A stretch of DNA of 64,000 bases from Cypionkella sinensis. GTDB taxonomy: Bacteria > Pseudomonadota > Alphaproteobacteria > Rhodobacterales > Rhodobacteraceae. Each line of letters begins with the position of its first letter. Within the stretch, counting starts at the first letter, position 1. The translations under genes and the position numbers were made by a program. Location of the stretch: assembly GCF_042646385.1 (NCBI RefSeq), contig NZ_JBHRTO010000001.1, forward strand, positions 1,798,001-1,862,000. Direction: 5' to 3'. Shown piece by piece: positions 42,973 to 51,225 of the stretch. Under the pieces are notes generated by a model. It saw nothing but the letters and a program-made list of their open reading frames with translations, was not told the DNA's origin and did not search any database.

Positions 42973-43977
42973 TCAGGCCCGCCGCACCGCCGGATGCAGC
43001 GCGGTTTCAAGAATATGCCCCGCACCATTCAACACTTGCGCCGCACGGCCCACGATCAGCGGATCGGGCGTGCCGATCAGATCAATGTCCTTGCCGGGAT
43101 AGTCGATGCTGGCCAGAAAATGCCGCATGCAATTCAGCCTTGCGCGCTTTTTGTCGTTGGATTTCACGATCACCCAAGGCGCATCGGCTGTGTCGGTGTA
43201 GAAAAACATCGCCTCTTTGGCCTCGGTATAGTCATCCCATTTGTCCAGACTGGCCTTGTCGATCGGCGACAGCTTCCACATTTTCAGCGGATCAGTCTCA
43301 CGTGCCTTGAAGCGCGCCAATTGCTCGGCCTGCGTGACCGAGAACCAGTATTTGTAAAACCGGATACCGGATCGCACCAGCATCCGCTCAAACTCCGGCG
43401 CTTGCCGCATGAATTCCAGATATTCCGAGGGCGTGCAGAACCCCATCACCCGCTCGACCCCGGCGCGGTTATACCACGAGCGATCATAGAACACGATCTC
43501 CCCGGCGGTTGGCAGGTGCTGGATATAGCGCTGAAAGAACCACTGGCCTTTCTCAGCCTCGGACGGTTTTGAAAGTGCCACGGTGCGGGCATAGCGCGGG
43601 TTAAGATGCTCCATAAAGCGTTTGATGGTGCCACCCTTGCCTGCCGCATCACGGCCTTCCATCAGGATGACGAATTTCTGCCCGGTCTCTTGCGCCCAGA
43701 TCTGCACCTTCAGCAATTCGGCCTGCAACCGCGCCTTTTCTGCCTCGTAGGCCACCCGCCCCATCGCGCGGGCGTAGGGGTAGCGCCCGGTCTCAAACGC
43801 CTCACGGATCGCATCGGGGTCGACAGCCGGAAACTTGCGCGGCCCGGTCAGCATCTCGGGTTGCGGCGCAACTGCAGCCTCTGCAAGGGGCGGTGCCGCG
43901 TCGGCGGCCAAGGTTGCCACCGCGGCATTGGCTTCGACCACAGTTTCAGTGACTTCGGGTTCATTCTCCAAACGCAT
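42973..43977 (-). CDS. ppk2: Polyphosphate kinase 2 (PPK2 family)
   Basis: Nucleotide kinase using polyphosphate, about 334 residues. Walker A is EGRDAAGKGGTIKRF and the lid/Walker B region is YDRSWYNRAGVERVMGF, with the typical KYWFSVTQAEQLARF and FFYTDTADAPWVIVKSNDKK segments. Around 70 poorly conserved, Ala/Pro-rich residues precede the core. The start is the ATG with GGAG 6 bases upstream. The gene is bracketed by two direct copies of a structured repeat, an unusual position for a single gene. Confidence 0.92.
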   Translation of the reverse strand: MRLENEPEVTETVVEANAAVATLAADAAPPLAEAAVAPQPEMLTGPRKFPAVDPDAIREAFETGRYPYARAMGRVAYEAEKARLQAELLKVQIWAQETGQKFVILMEGRDAAGKGGTIKRFMEHLNPRYARTVALSKPSEAEKGQWFFQRYIQHLPTAGEIVFYDRSWYNRAGVERVMGFCTPSEYLEFMRQAPEFERMLVRSGIRFYKYWFSVTQAEQLARFKARETDPLKMWKLSPIDKASLDKWDDYTEAKEAMFFYTDTADAPWVIVKSNDKKRARLNCMRHFLASIDYPGKDIDLIGTPDPLIVGRAAQVLNGAGHILETALHPAVRRA

Positions 43978-44104
43978 GCACATCTCCACCATCCAGCACC
44001 CGGACAGGATAGCGCAGAACAGGCTGCGTCACTTTGATCCGCATCAAAACAGCGCAGCTTGCAAGAACCCGCCCCGCGCGAAAACAGGTGGTAGAAACAG
44101 GAAA

Positions 44105-44239
44105 GGCGGCGGCACCCCAGATGCCGCCGCCCTTTCTTGGGGAAAAATCACTTGTGTCAAAGGTTGCAGCTAAGGTCGTCTTGAATATGCCTATCCATAC
44201 CCTTGCCCCGCCCCTGCCCGCATACCCAAATTGCGGTAG
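44105..44239. repeat. Dispersed roughly 137-bp element, copy B (upstream of ppk2)
   Basis: Same orientation as copy A. The hairpin is GGCGGCGGCA-CCCCAGA-TGCCGCCGCC; relative to copy A both arms change together (T-A becomes C-G), so base pairing is kept, and an A-C mismatch is repaired to a G-C pair. The tail CATACCCAAATTGCGGTAG is identical. It lies between the ppk2 start and the 3' end of the LuxR/hydrolase gene. Confidence 0.75.
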
Positions 44240-44253
44240 ACCGCTGCGGAATC

Positions 44254-46011
44254 TTAACGTCGCGGCAAGAATCTTTCCAAAACCTCGAACACCTGCGGCC
44301 ATTCCTTGAAAAACAGCAACTGCCCGGTGTTGGGCAGAAAGCGGATATCCAGATGGGTGTATTCCGCCATCAACTCGCGGATGGTCTGCACCGGGGTCTG
44401 CGGGTCTTGATCGCCCTGCAACAACACCACCGGCACCTGCACCCGCTTGACCAGATGCGACCAATCCTTTTCCGATCCGATACATTCGCGGGTAAATGCC
44501 TCGGCGGCCAGCACCCGCTCGCCCATGCACACCTCAGAGCCCGCCAACATCGCTTCGCGGATTTCGGGGTCGGCAAAAGCCTCCATATCCGCAGGAGAGC
44601 CACCGTTGACTTGGGCGAAGAACTTTTCCTTGCCCAAGCGCCGCGCCAGCGAGAACCCGGCCTTGACCAGAAACGGCAGGATTTTCGGCGCATAACGGGC
44701 ATTGGCGAGGATGAAGCGCTGCCATTTGTCCATCCGCTCATACTGGGCCGAGGTGCGCAGCGGCAACTGGCACGAACAGCCAAGGATACCCGTGACCATC
44801 TCGGGCCGCTCCAGGCTGAGGCTCATCGCAAAGCGCAGATCGGCCCCCAGCGCGATCACCGCCGCGCGCCGCACGCCCAGATGCTCCAACACCGCGATGT
44901 AATCGGCCGTGACACCTTCCAGATGGCCCACGCCCTTGCGGTGCAACTCGGTGCGCCCGTAACCGGCCCGCACCGGCACGATCACCCGCATCCCGCGCCT
45001 GCGCGCGGCACGTTCGGCACTCGCTGGCCAACGGATCAGCCCGTAATCCAGATGCATGAACACGCAAGGCGCGCCCGAGGGCTGGCCAAACTCGATCCAT
45101 TCCAACCGCCGCCCGTCCGGGGCCTGCATCTGTTGAAACGACAGCGCCTCAAGCGTGCCCGCCTTAGCCACGGCAACGGCCCCCTCCGAAGGCAGCACCG
45201 CAACGTCCATCAGCCCCAGCACCACCCGCACCAGTTCCGATTGGCTGTGGGTTTCGGTCTTGGCCAGGATCGAGCGGACCTGCGTGCGCACCGTTTCGGC
45301 AGAGCGCCCGCGCGCCTCGGCAATATCCTTGACCGGCAGGCCAAGGGTGATGCCGCGCACGATCTCGACCTCGGCGGATGTCAGGCCAAACGCCTCTTGC
45401 ACGGTTTCTTCAAAACCCTCGGGCCAGACCAGTTCGGTCGACATCACCAGCGCCAGCGGTTTGGGGCCGGGGCTTTCCACCGGCCCCACCCGCACGATCA
45501 CCGGGCTGCCGGTCTTCATCGACCGCATCCGCAGCGTGACGACCTTTTCCGCCTTGCCCGCCGCCACCTTGGCGATCACCCCGCGCAGCAGCGCAATATC
45601 TTCCACCTCGAACGGCAGATCACTGAGGCGCGCGCCGTCCTTCAGCCCAAACGCCACCGTCGCAGGCCGGTTGTGCCCGGCCAGCAGTGCCCCGCCATCG
45701 CTGAGGAAAGCCGCCGAGCGCGGAATATCCTCTAGCACCGAGCGATAGCTGCCATCTTCGCGCGTGGCCTCGAACCTGTCCAGAAACACCGAAGCCCGCG
45801 CGATATGTGCCTCGATCTCGGGATCATCCAACTGCACCGGGTCATGCTCTGGCCCCGCGCGCAGCGGCCCAATCCGGCCCTCCCAAACGTCGACAAGGTC
45901 TTCCAGCCGGATCGGATCAAGCGCAACCTCGTAGAGCCGATCAACAATCTCGGCTCTATCCTCGCGCGATGGGGTTTGCGCGGCGTCAGCTGGGGACTTC
46001 GGCTCTGGCAT
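44254..46011 (-). CDS. LuxR-type regulator fused to an alpha/beta-hydrolase-like domain lacking catalytic residues
   Basis: A 585-residue cytoplasmic protein. Residues 1-200 hold a PAS-like sensor region; 207-270 are a LuxR-type helix-turn-helix (LTSAEVEIVRGITLGLPVKD and a TVRTQVRSIL recognition helix); 300-585 form an alpha/beta-hydrolase fold. The nucleophile elbow reads G389-A-D391-L-R instead of GxSxG, and the usual catalytic histidine near the C-terminus is Gln564 in NTGQLLFF. It may therefore bind a small molecule rather than hydrolyse it, acting as a one-protein ligand-responsive regulator. The start has no strong ribosome binding site. Targets and ligand unknown. Confidence 0.82.
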   Translation of the reverse strand: MPEPKSPADAAQTPSREDRAEIVDRLYEVALDPIRLEDLVDVWEGRIGPLRAGPEHDPVQLDDPEIEAHIARASVFLDRFEATREDGSYRSVLEDIPRSAAFLSDGGALLAGHNRPATVAFGLKDGARLSDLPFEVEDIALLRGVIAKVAAGKAEKVVTLRMRSMKTGSPVIVRVGPVESPGPKPLALVMSTELVWPEGFEETVQEAFGLTSAEVEIVRGITLGLPVKDIAEARGRSAETVRTQVRSILAKTETHSQSELVRVVLGLMDVAVLPSEGAVAVAKAGTLEALSFQQMQAPDGRRLEWIEFGQPSGAPCVFMHLDYGLIRWPASAERAARRRGMRVIVPVRAGYGRTELHRKGVGHLEGVTADYIAVLEHLGVRRAAVIALGADLRFAMSLSLERPEMVTGILGCSCQLPLRTSAQYERMDKWQRFILANARYAPKILPFLVKAGFSLARRLGKEKFFAQVNGGSPADMEAFADPEIREAMLAGSEVCMGERVLAAEAFTRECIGSEKDWSHLVKRVQVPVVLLQGDQDPQTPVQTIRELMAEYTHLDIRFLPNTGQLLFFKEWPQVFEVLERFLPRR

Positions 46012-46177
46012 ATGCTTGTGGTGGCGCAAGCCTGCCGTTACGGCAAGTAAAATCCTGTCGCTGCACCGCAGCAAACGCCCGGAATCTTCCGAATCCGGCA
46101 AAGCCCGTCGCCGCCCCTTTCCGCCGCTGCGATCTTTGCCTAAGAATACCGCCAAATCGCCGCTGAAGGAGCCTTCG

Positions 46178-46840
46178 ATGATCACGCTATATGGGGTTTA
46201 CCGCTCGCGCGCCTCGCGCCCGCTGTGGCTGCTGGCCGAGCTGGGCCTGCCCTTTACCCATGTGCCGGTGATTCAGGCCTACCGGCTGAAAACCGACCCC
46301 ACCGCCGTTGATGCGCCGCTGAACACCGCCTCGGCGGATTTCCTGCAGGTCAACCCGCAGGGGCAGATTCCGGCCTATACCGAAGACGGCCTTGTGCTGA
46401 CCGAAAGCCTGGCGATCACCCTGCACATCGCGCGCTGCCACGGCGGCGCCTTGGGGCCGCAAAGCAATGCTGAAGCGGCGTTGATGGAGCAGTGGTCGCT
46501 GTTCGCCGCAACCTCGGTGGAAACCCCCGCGCTGGAGATCCTGTATATCATTGGCGACGGCGGCGACAAAACACCCGAAGGTCAGGCCAGCATCGCAGTG
46601 AATGCCGAGAAACTGCGCCGCCCGCTGGCGCGTCTGCAAGCGCATCTGGCCGCGCATGACTGGCTGGTCGGCGACCGCTTTACGGCCGCCGATATCAACG
46701 TGGCCGAAGTCGTCCGCTACGCCCAAGCCCATCCCACGCTGCTGGCCGAATTTCCCGCCGTCAAAGCCTGGGCAGAACGCTGCCAGGCCCGCCCGGCGTT
46801 CCAAGCGATGTGGGAAGCCCGTTCGGCGGAACCCGCGTAA
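46178..46840 (+). CDS. Glutathione S-transferase family protein
   Basis: Cytoplasmic protein of 220 residues. The N-terminal thioredoxin-like domain (MITLYGVYRSRASRPLWLLA; VNPQGQIPAYTEDG; LTESLAI) binds glutathione and an all-helical C-terminal domain follows, ending in KAWAERCQARPAFQAMW. The ATG has a strong GAAGGAG box. It diverges from the LuxR/hydrolase gene across about 165 bp and precedes map. Substrate not evident. Confidence 0.88.
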   Translation: MITLYGVYRSRASRPLWLLAELGLPFTHVPVIQAYRLKTDPTAVDAPLNTASADFLQVNPQGQIPAYTEDGLVLTESLAITLHIARCHGGALGPQSNAEAALMEQWSLFAATSVETPALEILYIIGDGGDKTPEGQASIAVNAEKLRRPLARLQAHLAAHDWLVGDRFTAADINVAEVVRYAQAHPTLLAEFPAVKAWAERCQARPAFQAMWEARSAEPA

Positions 46841-46867
46841 GCCTGCCCACGGCAAAGCAATCGGTAG

Positions 46868-46887
46868 GGTGCGTGATCTCACGCACC
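46868..46887. repeat. 20-bp palindrome between the GST and map genes
   Basis: GGTGCGTGA-TC-TCACGCACC. The arms are exact; no T-run follows on either side, so a terminator role is doubtful. A partial copy (AGGTGCGTGA) follows map at about 47694. It may be an operator or an intergenic repeat. Confidence 0.55.
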
Positions 46888-46939
46888 ACGCCGCCCGCTC
46901 CCTGCACCCGCCCACCTGCATTCGCCCGGAGCTGCAGCC

Positions 46940-47689
46940 ATGACCATCACCCAGCAAGACGAACTCGACGGCCTCAAGGCCATTGGCCGCATCGTCGCCA
47001 ACACCATGCAAGCGATGGCCCGCGCCATGGAGCCGGGCATGACCACGCGCGAGCTGGACGACATCGGTCGCGCCTTGCTGGATCGTGACGGCGCCACCTC
47101 GGCCCCGCAATCTGCCTATGATTTCCCCGGTGCCACCTGCATCAGTGTGAACGAAGAAATCGCCCATGGCATCCCCGGCAACCGTGTCCTTGCCGAGGGC
47201 GATCTGGTGAATATCGACGTTTCTGCCAGTAAGAACGGCTACTTCGCCGACACCGGGGGCAGCTTTCGGCTGGGCCAAGTCACCCCGGCACTGGACCAAC
47301 TCTGCCGCGACGGCCAACGCGCCATGCAGATCGGCATCGCCGAAGTCCGGCCCGACAAACCGCTGGCCAATATCGGCAACGCCATCGGCCAATTCGCCGC
47401 CAAACGCGGCTATACGCTGATCCGCAACCTCGCCAGCCACGGCGTTGGCCGCGCGCTGCACGAATACCCCGAGGAAATCGCCACCTGGCCCAACCGCGAC
47501 AAACGCCGCATCCACGCGGGCCTTGTGCTAACGGTCGAACCCTTCCTGTCGCGCGGCGCACGCTGGGCCGACACCCGCTCAGGCGATGACTGGACGCTTT
47601 ACGCCACCCCCAGCGCCCCCGCCGTGCAATACGAACACACCATCGTCGCCACCACCCGCGGCACGATCATCGTGACGCTGCCGGGTTGA
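46940..47689 (+). CDS. map: Methionine aminopeptidase, type I
   Basis: Metalloprotease of 249 residues that removes the initiator methionine. The metal ligands are recognisable: Asp residues in VNIDVSASKNGYFADTGGSF, His in SHGVGRALHEYP, Glu in LTVEPFLS and Glu in YEHTIV. No N-terminal zinc extension is present. Whether this is the housekeeping copy or an extra one cannot be told from this window. Confidence 0.92.
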   Translation: MTITQQDELDGLKAIGRIVANTMQAMARAMEPGMTTRELDDIGRALLDRDGATSAPQSAYDFPGATCISVNEEIAHGIPGNRVLAEGDLVNIDVSASKNGYFADTGGSFRLGQVTPALDQLCRDGQRAMQIGIAEVRPDKPLANIGNAIGQFAAKRGYTLIRNLASHGVGRALHEYPEEIATWPNRDKRRIHAGLVLTVEPFLSRGARWADTRSGDDWTLYATPSAPAVQYEHTIVATTRGTIIVTLPG

Positions 47690-48226
47690 TGTAAGGTGCG
47701 TGAAGGCAACCGCTCCATAGATTCCGCTCTCCCCAAGCACACCACAGGGCAGCGCCCGTCCGCCGGGTGGGCGATGCAACAGAAGTTCTAAGCGCTTTAT
47801 TCCTCAGCCACTCCCACCGAAATTCTGCTGGTGACCTCCCAAAGCGCCCGCCCGAGGGGGCGGACGGGCGCTGCCCGGCGGCGCACGCGCCTTGATTCCG
47901 GGCTGTTAAAACTTGCCCTAAAGGTTGAGAGATGTGCCGTCGTACAATGATGAATACGACTTTTTTCGCTTGAATATGTGATGCAGCTTAAAATTTTAAA
48001 CCACATCACAAAGGGCGGGTCAGAAACCCGACGCGATCAAAAATTGGCCGTGCGTAAGCAGCTGACCTTCATAGTCTCCATCATTGAACCCGCCGCGCAA
48101 GTCGTCATTGTTCAAAATAAACAATGCCGCCAATGGCGAGCAGATCGTAACGAGTTGAAGGTCATCCTACCCAAAACCGTTGATTGCAAACCCATCAGCC
48201 CGCTGTCCACGCGTTACCTGCCAACC
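47690..48226. other. Gene-free 537-bp gap with an 18-bp inverted repeat and an AT-rich half
   Basis: GGGCAGCGCCCGTCCGCC (47747-47764) and its exact reverse complement (47859-47876) enclose a 94-base loop. Inside the right arm region a second hairpin, GCGCCCG/CGGGCGC, can form. From about 47890 to 48200 the sequence is clearly more AT-rich than the genes around it and holds a GTCGTA/TACGAC dyad near 47940. No convincing gene was found: the open frames present are antisense continuations of the epimerase gene. Confidence 0.6.
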
Positions 48227-49123
48227 TCACACCGTCGGATCATCCACATAATTCCGCCAGTTGTGCTGCTCCTTGAACCCCAGAACCTCCCTTACCTTGC
48301 GGTTGGAAAGCAAACTCTCCCGCGCCCCAACCGGGCGGCTGAGCGGCACTTTCGGGAAGAACCGCGCCAGCAATTCCTGGTTGCTCTGGCAGACCGAATT
48401 GGTGTCGTTGCAGGCGTTGAACACCTGAAACCCCAGACCATCTTTCTTCAAGGCCAGATCGACAATCTGCCCCAGATCGCGCGCATCCATATAACTGAAG
48501 GTAATCCGCCGCCGCTGCCCCGGATCAACAAAGAATTCGGGGAACCGCGTGCGATATTCCTGCGGCTCGATCACATTGCCGATCCGCAGCGCGTAGATGT
48601 CATTGCCAAACCGCCGCTGAAAACTGCGCGCCGTGGCCTCGTTGACCTTCTTTGACATGCCGTAGCTGTCCATCGGATCAATGTCGTAATCCTCCTCGAG
48701 TGGCAGCACCTTCGGATCGACAATTCCGTTTGAAAAACAAACCCCATAGGTGGTCTCGGAACTGGCAATGATCACCTTGGGGATGCCCAGCTTACACGCC
48801 GCCTCCAGCACGTTATAGGTGCCCATCACATTGACGCGGTAGGTCTCATTCTCGGCCTGAAGCATCAGCGCGGGCACGGCGGCGAAATGCACCACCGCAT
48901 CGAATTTCGGCGCGGCCCCAGCGTCCAACTCGCCCCCATCCATATGCGCCGACATCACGTTGAACATCTGGCCCGAGTCCGTGATATCCGCCTGCACATC
49001 CGCCACGCCCGGATGCCGCAACGCCACGCGGTCGACGTTCAGCACCTTGTGCCCCGCCGCCGCCAGATACGCCACCACATGCCGCCCCGCCTTGCCCGAC
49101 CCGCCCGTCACCATCACCCGCAT
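48227..49123 (-). CDS. NAD-dependent epimerase/dehydratase (extended SDR)
   Basis: Rossmann-fold enzyme of 298 residues. The cofactor motif is VTGGSGKAGRHVV, the NAAG-equivalent is VHFAAVPAL, the serine lies in VIIASSETTYG and the catalytic YxxxK is in DSYGMSKK. Sugar-nucleotide epimerases and reductases share this layout; the RRITFSYMDARDLGQIVDLA stretch is typical of the UDP-glucose epimerase group. The gene faces away from parE across 131 bp. Substrate not determinable. Confidence 0.85.
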   Translation of the reverse strand: MRVMVTGGSGKAGRHVVAYLAAAGHKVLNVDRVALRHPGVADVQADITDSGQMFNVMSAHMDGGELDAGAAPKFDAVVHFAAVPALMLQAENETYRVNVMGTYNVLEAACKLGIPKVIIASSETTYGVCFSNGIVDPKVLPLEEDYDIDPMDSYGMSKKVNEATARSFQRRFGNDIYALRIGNVIEPQEYRTRFPEFFVDPGQRRRITFSYMDARDLGQIVDLALKKDGLGFQVFNACNDTNSVCQSNQELLARFFPKVPLSRPVGARESLLSNRKVREVLGFKEQHNWRNYVDDPTV

Positions 49124-49254
49124 CGCGCATCTCCCATGTTTCGCGCAACCCTAGCCGCCGTATCGCCCTGCAGCAACACCCCAACATCTTGCGCCCCCCG
49201 CCCGGTTTCTGTGATAATCCCCTTCCAAAGCCGCATAACAAGAATCGAGCATCC

Positions 49255-51210
49255 ATGGCCCCCGACCTTCTCTCTGGCGCGTCCGACGATTATAACGCCT
49301 CCTCCATCGAGGTGCTTGAACCGCTAGAGGCCGTCCGTCTGCGCCCCGGCATGTATATCGGCGGCATTGACGAACGCGCCTACCACCACCTTGCCGCCGA
49401 GATCATCGACAACTCGATGGACGAGGCTGTCGCAGGCCACGCCAACCGGATCGAGATCGAACTCCACGCCGATGGCTCCCTCACCGTGCGCGACAATGGC
49501 CGCGGCATCCCGATTGATCCGCACCCGAAGTTCCCCGGCAAATCCGCGCTGGAGGTCATCCTCTGCACCCTGCACTCCGGCGGCAAATTCAACGGCAAGG
49601 CCTATGAGACCTCGGGCGGTCTGCACGGCGTAGGCTCGTCGGTGGTCAACGCGCTGTCGGACCGGATGTATGTCGAGGTCGCCAAGAACAAGGAACTTTA
49701 CGCGCAGGAGTTTTCGCGCGGCAAACCGCAAGGCCCGATCCAGAAGATCGGCGCGGCCCCCAACCGCCGCGGCACCTCCGTCACCTTCCACCCCGACGCG
49801 CAAATTTTCGGCTCCCACCACTTCCGCCCCTCGCGCCTGCTCCGCATGGTCCGCTCCAAGGCCTACCTGTTCTCGGGCGTCGAAATCCGCTGGAAATCCG
49901 CCATCCCCGACGGCGAGACCCCAATGGAGGCGACCTTCCACTTCCCCGGCGGCCTTGCCGACTATCTGTCTGATACGCTTGAGAAAACCACCACCTACGC
50001 CGACCACCCTTTCGCGGGCAAAGTCTCGTTTCAAGAGAAATATCAAGTCCCCGGCTCGGTCGAATGGGCAATCAACTGGAGCCCCGTGCGCGACGGCTTC
50101 ATCCAATCCTACACCAACACCGTCCCCACCCCCGAAGGCGGCACCCACGAATTTGGGTTTTGGTCTGCGATCCTGAAAGGCATCCGCGCCTACGGCGACC
50201 TGGTGAAAAACCGCAAAGCTGAATTGATCACGCGCGACGATATGCTCACCGGGGGCTGCGCGCTGATTTCGGTATTCATCCGCGAGCCGCAATTCGTCGG
50301 CCAAACCAAAGACCGCCTCGCCACCGAAGAGGCCGCCCGCTATGTCGAAGGTGCGGTGCGTGACCATTTTGATAACTGGCTGGTGTCCGATTCCAAATCC
50401 GCGGGCGCCATTCTTGATTTCCTTGTGCTGCGCGCCGAGGAACGCCTGAAACGCAAGCAAGAGAAAGAAACCCAGCGCAAGACCGCCACCAAAAAATTGC
50501 GCCTGCCGGGGAAACTCACCGATTGTTCCAGCAAAACCCGCGACAATACCGAATTGTTCATCGTCGAAGGCGACAGCGCGGGCGGTTCCGCCAAAGGCGC
50601 GCGTGATCGTGAAACCCAAGCCATCATGCCGCTGAAGGGTAAAATCCTCAACGTCCTAGGTGCAGCATCTGGCAAGCTGAATGACAATTCCGAAATCCGC
50701 GATATATGCGAGGCTTTGGGCGTGCAAATGGGCACCCGCTTCAAGGTCGATGATCTGCGTTACGATAAAATCGTCATCATGACTGACGCCGACGTGGACG
50801 GCGCGCATATCGCCAGCCTGCTGATGACCTTCTTCTTCACCCAGATGCGCCCGCTGATCGACAAGGGCCATCTGTATCTCGCCTGCCCGCCGCTCTATCG
50901 CCTGACCCAAGGCGCGCGGCGGATGTATGTGGCCGATGACGCCGAGAAAGAGCTTTGGCTGGCCAAGGGATTGGGCGGAAAGGGTAAAATCGACGTGCAA
51001 CGCTTCAAGGGCTTGGGCGAGATGGACGCCAAAGACCTGAAAGACACCACCATGAACCCCGCCACCCGCAAACTAATCCGCGTGAGCATTGATGAAGATG
51101 CACCGGGCGAGACCGGCGATCTGGTGGAGCGATTGATGGGGAAAAAGCCGGAGTTGCGGTTCCAGTATATTCAGGAAAACGCGCGGTTTGTGGAGGAGTT
51201 GGATGTATGA
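49255..51210 (+). CDS. parE: DNA topoisomerase IV subunit B
   Basis: ATPase subunit of topoisomerase IV, 651 residues, needed for chromosome decatenation. The GHKL fold shows EIIDNSMDEAVAGHANRIE, DNGRGIPID, LHSGGKF and GGLHGVGSSVVNALSD; the TOPRIM part shows EGDSAGGSAKGARDRETQA and TDADVDGAHIASLLMTFF. ParE rather than GyrB is favoured by length and the PLKGKILNV context. The start is the ATG that gives the usual length; its ribosome binding site is weak. An AT-rich gene follows after 15 bases. Confidence 0.92.
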   Translation: MAPDLLSGASDDYNASSIEVLEPLEAVRLRPGMYIGGIDERAYHHLAAEIIDNSMDEAVAGHANRIEIELHADGSLTVRDNGRGIPIDPHPKFPGKSALEVILCTLHSGGKFNGKAYETSGGLHGVGSSVVNALSDRMYVEVAKNKELYAQEFSRGKPQGPIQKIGAAPNRRGTSVTFHPDAQIFGSHHFRPSRLLRMVRSKAYLFSGVEIRWKSAIPDGETPMEATFHFPGGLADYLSDTLEKTTTYADHPFAGKVSFQEKYQVPGSVEWAINWSPVRDGFIQSYTNTVPTPEGGTHEFGFWSAILKGIRAYGDLVKNRKAELITRDDMLTGGCALISVFIREPQFVGQTKDRLATEEAARYVEGAVRDHFDNWLVSDSKSAGAILDFLVLRAEERLKRKQEKETQRKTATKKLRLPGKLTDCSSKTRDNTELFIVEGDSAGGSAKGARDRETQAIMPLKGKILNVLGAASGKLNDNSEIRDICEALGVQMGTRFKVDDLRYDKIVIMTDADVDGAHIASLLMTFFFTQMRPLIDKGHLYLACPPLYRLTQGARRMYVADDAEKELWLAKGLGGKGKIDVQRFKGLGEMDAKDLKDTTMNPATRKLIRVSIDEDAPGETGDLVERLMGKKPELRFQYIQENARFVEELDV

Positions 51211-51225
51211 GGGGGCAAGAGCATA

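Noticed and set aside
47978..48655. A 225-codon plus-strand frame starting in the AT-rich gap
   Set aside because: Most of it is antisense to the epimerase gene and it shows no recognisable domain.
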